From Anthoceros angustus (lineage: Eukaryota; Streptophyta; Anthocerotopsida; Anthocerotales; Anthocerotaceae), in the NCBI GenBank assembly GCA_010909165.1, contig MU008218.1:124001-188000 (forward strand): a stretch of 64,000 bases of DNA. Direction: 5' to 3'. Both the position numbers and the translations under genes were made by a program. The notes under the pieces were generated by a model that worked only from the letters and a program-made list of their open reading frames with translations, ran no database searches and was not told the origin of the DNA. Positions 57,921 to 64,000 of the stretch are shown one piece after another. The number at the start of each line of letters is the position of its first letter. Position 1 is the first letter of the stretch.

Positions 57921-59366
57921 CGGTTCTAGGGGTTTGAGAGGAGAGTTTGTGCAAACTGGGTTGTTTCTACCTTTGGTTCCTGTGCGTCAACTTCTGCCAG
58001 GACTGTGACAGGAAGCTGCGGCTTTGCCTGCCTGCGCGAGATATTCAGGTGGTGCGGTGACAGACTGCCGGAGTAGCTACAGGATATTTTGCGTTTGTGT
58101 CAGGTTTCAATTGGTTTTCTCTCTCTCGACGCTTGCATGCTGTATCCGCTTGTGTCTCTTATGGCGTCCACAATGCCATTGTACCCGTTTTCGGTCGATC
58201 TAAAACTTCGCGGCCATACCGGGATACCAAAGAATCCTCTTGTCTCAAGAAATGAAAGGTGTTTGAAATGCAATTCGTTGGATGTTGGTGCTTTTTCACG
58301 TTCCGTTGCCTCCTTCCCTGTGTAGGTAAGAATGCACCACAGATCGGGTTCTTTGGTCTCATTTTTGTTTGTGTGGATTGCGACCCAGTTCAGCACCACT
58401 CTCAGCTGAACAGATCTGTCGAACTGTGACGAACATACTTGAAATCTGGTGAAGGGACCTGCCTTTCATAAGCACTGAGGCTCTCACGAAGCTTAATTCC
58501 CAACCGGAGATGATTTGGACTTGTTTTCACCTTCCTTGGCGTTGTGTATGCTGCAACCATAAATTCTCAGCAATATGCAGTTTTCAATGCGCCAGCCAAC
58601 CACAACGTAGTGGACTGGGTGGATGAGCGTGTGGCATCGGCCTCGCGACGTCTGACATTTTTGTTGAGTGGTTCCACCACATTCGAAAGATGCAGCCTGG
58701 GTGACATTTTCACGGAAGCACTTGTTGGTTCTCAATGGTATTCCGCAGCAAAAGTGTTGTAGCAAAATTGCAAATCCGTGAAGAGGCAAATCCCAGCCAG
58801 GCCATAGGGTTAGATTAGCGTGTCATGTTGGCACACACAAGCAATGTATGGCGACGGTTGGATGGATAGTTATCATGTAGGACAAAGAAGAAACCTTGAG
58901 CTTTGAAAAGGTATGCCAACCTTCTACAAAAATTAGTGCAATATCATCACCCTAGTGCTCATCCACCGAGGCTCAACGGACATTTGTGGTTCCATTCAGT
59001 TTTGTCCAAAGGGGTTCAGCCCGTGGACTGCCTCCCGAATAAAGAAATCGGATCGTTGAACCAAACTCAACCACATACTTTTCATTCTATGATTCAAGCA
59101 GTGGATGCGGTTGGATGTGGTTGTCTCTGGGTGTAATAACCGTTGGCTGCGGCTTGAAATATAATTCGTTGAATTTTGGTGCTTTATCATATTCTTTTCC
59201 TGTAGGCCAAGAATTCACCACAAATAGGCTTCTTTGATCTCATTTTCGCTTGTGTGGATGGCGACCTAGCTCACTCCATTCTCGATTGAACATATCTGTA
59301 GGTGTAATAACCTTTGGTTGCGGCTTGAGATATAATTCGCTGAATTTTTGCTTTATCGTATTCTTT
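57921..59366. repeat. UreF flank and r/s repeats, copy 2
   Basis: Colinear with 32,653-34,271. It carries the diverged r unit, the s unit, one full 171-bp r unit (59,130) and a partial unit (59,301) cut by the copia LTR. Confidence 0.85.
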
Positions 59367-62300
59367 TGTGAATAAAAGCTGTAATCACAATAATGAGAAT
59401 TAAAATATTATGAATATACATGAGGGCTTATATAGCAAAACTGTCTAAGGTTGTGTCGCTCAAGTTAACCTAATTATTTATTAGATAACTAATATCTAAT
59501 AGGCTTCGTTTATAAGGAGAACCGTAGAGATTCTCCTTCCAACACGCCCGTAACGGAACGCACGCTTGTTAGTGGAGTGTGGCGGCGTAACGATGCCAAG
59601 CTCCATAGCTCAATGCCTCGCACTCGCTCCTTCGTGATTGCCACTTATCTCTTGTACCAAAGACCGCGCGATGAGCAAAGAAAGAGCGACGTGGGAGGAT
59701 GCGGAGGCGAGAGACGATGCGGTCGTCACCCGGATACAAGCGTTACCGAACAGCGATGGCAAATTGCTGGCTGGGAGTGGCAGCTGCAACTCTGGCTGAC
59801 TGTGAAGAAGCTTGACGCCATCCCAGCACTGCATCCTGAAGAGGAGTTACGCGCGCAATTCAAGTGTGCCGCTGCAAGCCCACTGCCTCAAGACAGCTAA
59901 GTACTCTAGTAGCTGCAGTATGCGATTGGGTTTGAGCTTGTTGCTTCATCCACCATAATCTGCAATGGTCAAAAGTCCATAGAGATTGGAGTCCGTGAGG
60001 CGGGCATCGCCCTGCTCCATGTGTTGATAATGCTTGCTAGCGGTGACACTTCATCGTAATGTCGGCGTGTTTAGTGCATCGACACATGCCGGATTCTCAC
60101 ATGCGGCTCCGCAGTGTCGGATAAAGTGATGATGCACTTCGATGTGCTTTGTACGCGCATGAAACCGAGGGTTTGCGGCACGCAATGGTAGACATGTTGT
60201 CACAAGAATAGGAGTAGGGTCATGTGATGAATACCAAGGCCCGAACTGCGTTCCCAGACAGCCTCTTTAGCGCTCCTACGCTTTGTATTCACCGGTGGAG
60301 GACAAAGCCCAAGATTGCTTCTTCGAGCTCCAGGTGACAGTGGAATTCAAAGTGAAGCAATATGCCGAGATGCTTCGTCGGCATCGGGTCGTGGCCTAGT
60401 CGGCATCGTAGTAACCACACAAGGTAGGTGCTTGCCTCGCCCCAGGCAGGCCATATTGCTGAGTGCCTTTTAGGTATCGGAGGACCCTCTTAACCGCACT
60501 CCGATGCGGGGCCGATTGTCGGCGGGAGGCGAGCTCACACTCGAATATGCGGCCTTGTCCGGCCTTGTCCAAGAATCGATGTAATTGAGGCAGCCCACGG
60601 CATGGCGATAGGAACTGAGCCATGGCACAGCGCTCCTCATCTGTCTGTGGACACGATCATGAGACAACCCGAGGCCGGCAACACGGGGGTGGACATAGGT
60701 TTGGCGTGTCCGATGAAAACGGTCACGGAGTTTCGATATATTTAGCTTGATGAAGCATAAGGGAGCCAGCTTCCAGATCACGAACAAGTTGGACACCGAG
60801 GACAAAGGTAAGAGCTCCAATGTCTTTCATGTCAAATTTTTGGCGAAGCATGTCTTTAACCGAGGATAACAAGCCTTGGTCGTTGGATGCGAGGATGGCA
60901 TCACGACATACAAAGCAAGAATCACAAGGGAACCATCCTTGCTTTGTAAAATACACGTTTGCATCACTGTGGTTTTGAATGAAACCAATAGAGCGAAGGT
61001 ACTTGTCAATTGTTTTGTACCATTCTCGTGCATTGCTTTAACCCGTAGATAGTCTTCTTCGGATGGCGGACCCAATCCGGGTGCTTAGGGTCTATAAAAC
61101 CCTCGGTTGGGACATATATATGTCCTCCTCCAACTCACCGTATAAAAATGCCGGGGCGTCCATCTGTGGAGGTCCCAAGCATTTCTTTGCAGTGAGCAAG
61201 AATCATACGGATAGGCGGGTCTTCTAGCAGGGGTGAAAGTCTCGAAAGTCTATCCACAGGATGGGTGAAACCCACGGCCACGAGCCTCGATTTGTAGCGA
61301 GCAATCTCACCACGAGCATTCAACTTGTGCTTGAAGACCCACTTGCGGTGACAACTTTTCGACCTTTAGGTAAGGGGCACGACTCCCATGTATCGTTTTA
61401 ATCAAGGAGTCGTGTTAGTCCTTGATAGATGGTATCCAATGTGCCTTGTCACTCCGGTGGTTGCCTCTCTAAGGTGAGGTTCGAGCTTGAGAAAAAAGCG
61501 GAGTGCTCACGGGGACTTGGATTGTGGCATGGATACTCCAGCTCTAGGTCGTCGAAAATCAATAGAAGCATATGGAGGTTAGTCGCTGCGAGGAGGATTC
61601 CTCGTCGTTGAGGATACCGCGTTCTTGGTGACGGCCACGGGGACTTGATCAGTCATCCTCAGCGGAAGCAGAATCGGGTAAATTTTCATTCAAACCAGAT
61701 TACGTAGAGTGAGCAGACATCTTCCACAGCCTAACTCATCAACCTCGTCCTCTGCTGATCGTTCCGGAAATCGTGTATATCCGGAGCTGGTCCTCATGAG
61801 CCAAGTCGGCGGGAGTGCTTCATGGGTAACTAAATCGAGCATGATCATCCGGTGCAGCAAGGTCATTAGCCCGTGGATGTGCGGGACCTCTCGTGGTTTG
61901 GCTTGTTGCGGGGGCATCAATAAAAACAACACCGGTGAATCATCTTGTGGGAATTCGGATGAAGCTTCCATATCATCAAGTCTACATGAGTAACACGTTA
62001 TTTATCGGACGTGATCAAAGTATGGCTTGGCGGGACATGCGAGCTCCTTGAAAGTCACACTTCTTGCAAAACCGCGGTCAAGGTAAGTGGATCAATCACT
62101 TATAAGCTTTACTTCTTCTCCATATCCCACGAAGACAAGTGGTGCTCGGTCTTCTAATTTCAGCCGCCGCTCTTCATGGATGTAGGCATATCTTTGAGCC
62201 GAATACCCTCGGATGGGAGACTAGGCTTCCTACGCCATATCACCTCAAATGGGGTCCGCCATCCACAAGACTAGTCGAGCCTGCTTAAGAGATAAGTCGG

Positions 62301-64000
62301 CGTGACCCGCCTCACCCAAGTATGCCTTGCTTAAGCCCGCCCATTCTAACATCTGCGTGTCATGCCCAGGAGTAGTTGATTCGCTCAACACCGTTACCTG
62401 CTGAGTATAAGGGACAATCAGTACACCTCTTTCCAACAAGAATCGGTTGAAGTGGGCGTGAGTGAATTCGCCCAGATTGTCATCTGACGAATTTGTTGTA
62501 ACAAACACCACGTTTGTCTCTCCGCCATCACCAACCATTCCTTAAATACTTGAAGGTATCGGACTTCAACCTAAGTGGGTAAGTCCAGAATAGCGACTAA
62601 AGTCGTGGGTGATGGTAAGGTAGTATAGGGCGCCGCCTAGAGAGGAATATGTATCTTGCAGATATGCTGCATGTACTAACTCTAATACTTGTGATGCTCG
62701 ATGAGCCAGATCGAGGAAAAGGAAGTTCCTTTGTGGCTGATTACGAGCATCACAAAGAGGTAAGTCTTTAAAACATTTCGCAAGGGCTCTCTATAGCATT
62801 GTGAGACATCTTTATGACTTATCTTTATTAGCATGACCTAATCGGCATGCCATAAACTAGCTTAAGACTGTGATAGATAAGTAGCATGCCTGACTGGAGG
62901 GATGCATGTGAGATCAAGCTGGTACAAGTCATGAAAGAGATGTCCTTTAGCTACGACTGTCCTTCCCCTCGCTTCTTAAGTGCACAACTATGAGAAGTGA
63001 AAAGAGGTCGTACTCTGGAGGACAATAATTGACCCGAAAGTAGATGCTTGGCCATAAGAGGTACATGCAGGGCGTTGTCAAGATGGAGGATGGACCCATC
63101 GTTCAACCGAAAGCGACATGTACCGCACCCGACAATATCGCAGAGATCTTGGTAAGTTCCCCAATAACTTTATCCGATGTACGAGAGGGTCTCAGAGTGA
63201 ATGAGCGCACTCCTATCATTGCGGATGTGAGAGGTTGCTCAATCTAAATACCAATCGGCGGGAAGGAGGATTTGCGAAGACGTGCAAAACAGCGATCATG
63301 AATGGAGGTTTGTTGGAAGTTGAGAAGTCTTGGCGGCGTGGGCCTCGACTGCTTTGGCTTCTCGACCGAGCACTTGACTTTCTTCTTCCGAGTCTCTCTC
63401 AGGCCTTATGCCACACATTACCTGTAACCAGCCCTTGGAGGAAGGACCGGAAGGTGAGTCACCGGTCGATCGACCCTTCCGTCCTTTCTCAAACTTGTTT
63501 CCTTTGGTATAAAGAACCTCGTCGGTTTTGTTTTCCACCATGTGGTGTGGAATAAAGCCCACTTTGTTCCTCTTGCGGAGAGCACCAATTACGCCGACAA
63601 GATCGATTAGAGGTGCCGTGCTGACCTTATGCCTTGTGAATGGAAGATCCATAGCCGGGCAGATATGCGTAGCCGGGTGGTAGCAGTGAGGAGTTGGGCA
63701 ACGGCGTCAACTCGAGCGAGATCCTAAGTTCAGAGCTGGGCCCTTAAGCGCCGAAACTTCACGACGAAAGGTCCCACCTTCTCGCCTTCTTTAAGTCTCA
63801 TTAGCTTGAGTTCTCCACGGATTGCACATGCGTAAGTATGTTCTTTGCCTCGTCGTTTGCGATAGTTGTGTCCGGTTCGTTGGAGTCTTCCGGGTAAGCC
63901 ACATCGAGGGAGTACCTCATCAAGACCACTAATCAAGACCGTGACGAGCCACATGATTCAGTTATCCCACTTCGATTTCATCCACCGGAGCGATGAATCT
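59367..64000 (-). mobile_element. Copia element, copy 2, continues past window end
   Basis: Inserted at the same base of the same repeat as copy 1, so it was copied along with the segment rather than inserted independently. Left LTR is 59,367-59,544. RT (YVDD region disrupted near 60,910), integrase (about 62,020-62,280), GAG-pre-integrase (about 62,780-62,860) and gag (about 63,740-63,960, MRLKEGEKVGPFVVKFRRLR) follow. It lacks the two internal duplications of copy 1. The 5' LTR lies beyond the window. Confidence 0.9.

Noticed and set aside
49885-64000. Second half as a simple alternative haplotype of 29-47 kb
   Set aside because: The order of segments differs (A-copia-B against B-A-copia), so a single uncollapsed haplotype does not explain it without a further misjoin.

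Overview
The window is nuclear DNA of a streptophyte with compact introns, most likely a land plant. The evidence is a DYW-type PPR domain, an APO chloroplast RNA-splicing protein, a plant-type single-chain urease, a Ty1/copia element primed by initiator tRNA-Met, and introns mostly of about 60-200 bp. A lycophyte or hornwort would fit the intron sizes; I cannot name the species.

Left part (1-29,390): a gene-dense region in which every gene reads through without a frame error once introns are removed. In order: inositol/sugar transporter (-), mitochondrial-type ribosomal protein L15 (-), intronless prolyl 4-hydroxylase (+), MSH2 mismatch-repair ATPase (-), ALG8 glucosyltransferase (+, divergent from MSH2), APO protein (+), SCAMP (+), and the first eight exons of urease (+). 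Between them lie two 5'-truncated LINE tails and several short tandem repeats. An AT-rich gene-poor stretch covers about 15.8-19.5 kb.

Right part (29,390-64,000): a rearranged, repeat-rich region. It holds the 3' half of urease, followed within about 107 bp by UreF, its own maturation chaperone, on the same strand. Next come a 171-bp tandem repeat, a 7.1-kb copia element inserted into that repeat, an AT-rich gene with two RNase III and three dsRNA-binding modules (RTL3-like), and a decayed DYW PPR gene (-). Then the RTL3-like segment (49,885-54,651) and the urease 3'/UreF/copia segment (54,656-64,000) appear again. The join at 54,651/54,656 links the end of one segment to the start of the other. 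That is what a head-to-tail duplication of about 29,387-46,661 would create.

The urease frame is clean through exon 8, then carries several one-base losses beginning where the duplicated segment begins. Some are shared by both copies and some are private. This means either decay before duplication or a sharp drop in assembly quality; many copy-to-copy differences fall at CAG/CTG/CCG/CGG sites or homopolymers. The most interesting biological candidate is the urease-UreF tandem: enzyme and nickel-insertion chaperone apparently sharing one transcript in a plant nuclear genome. The duplicated RTL3-like gene comes second.
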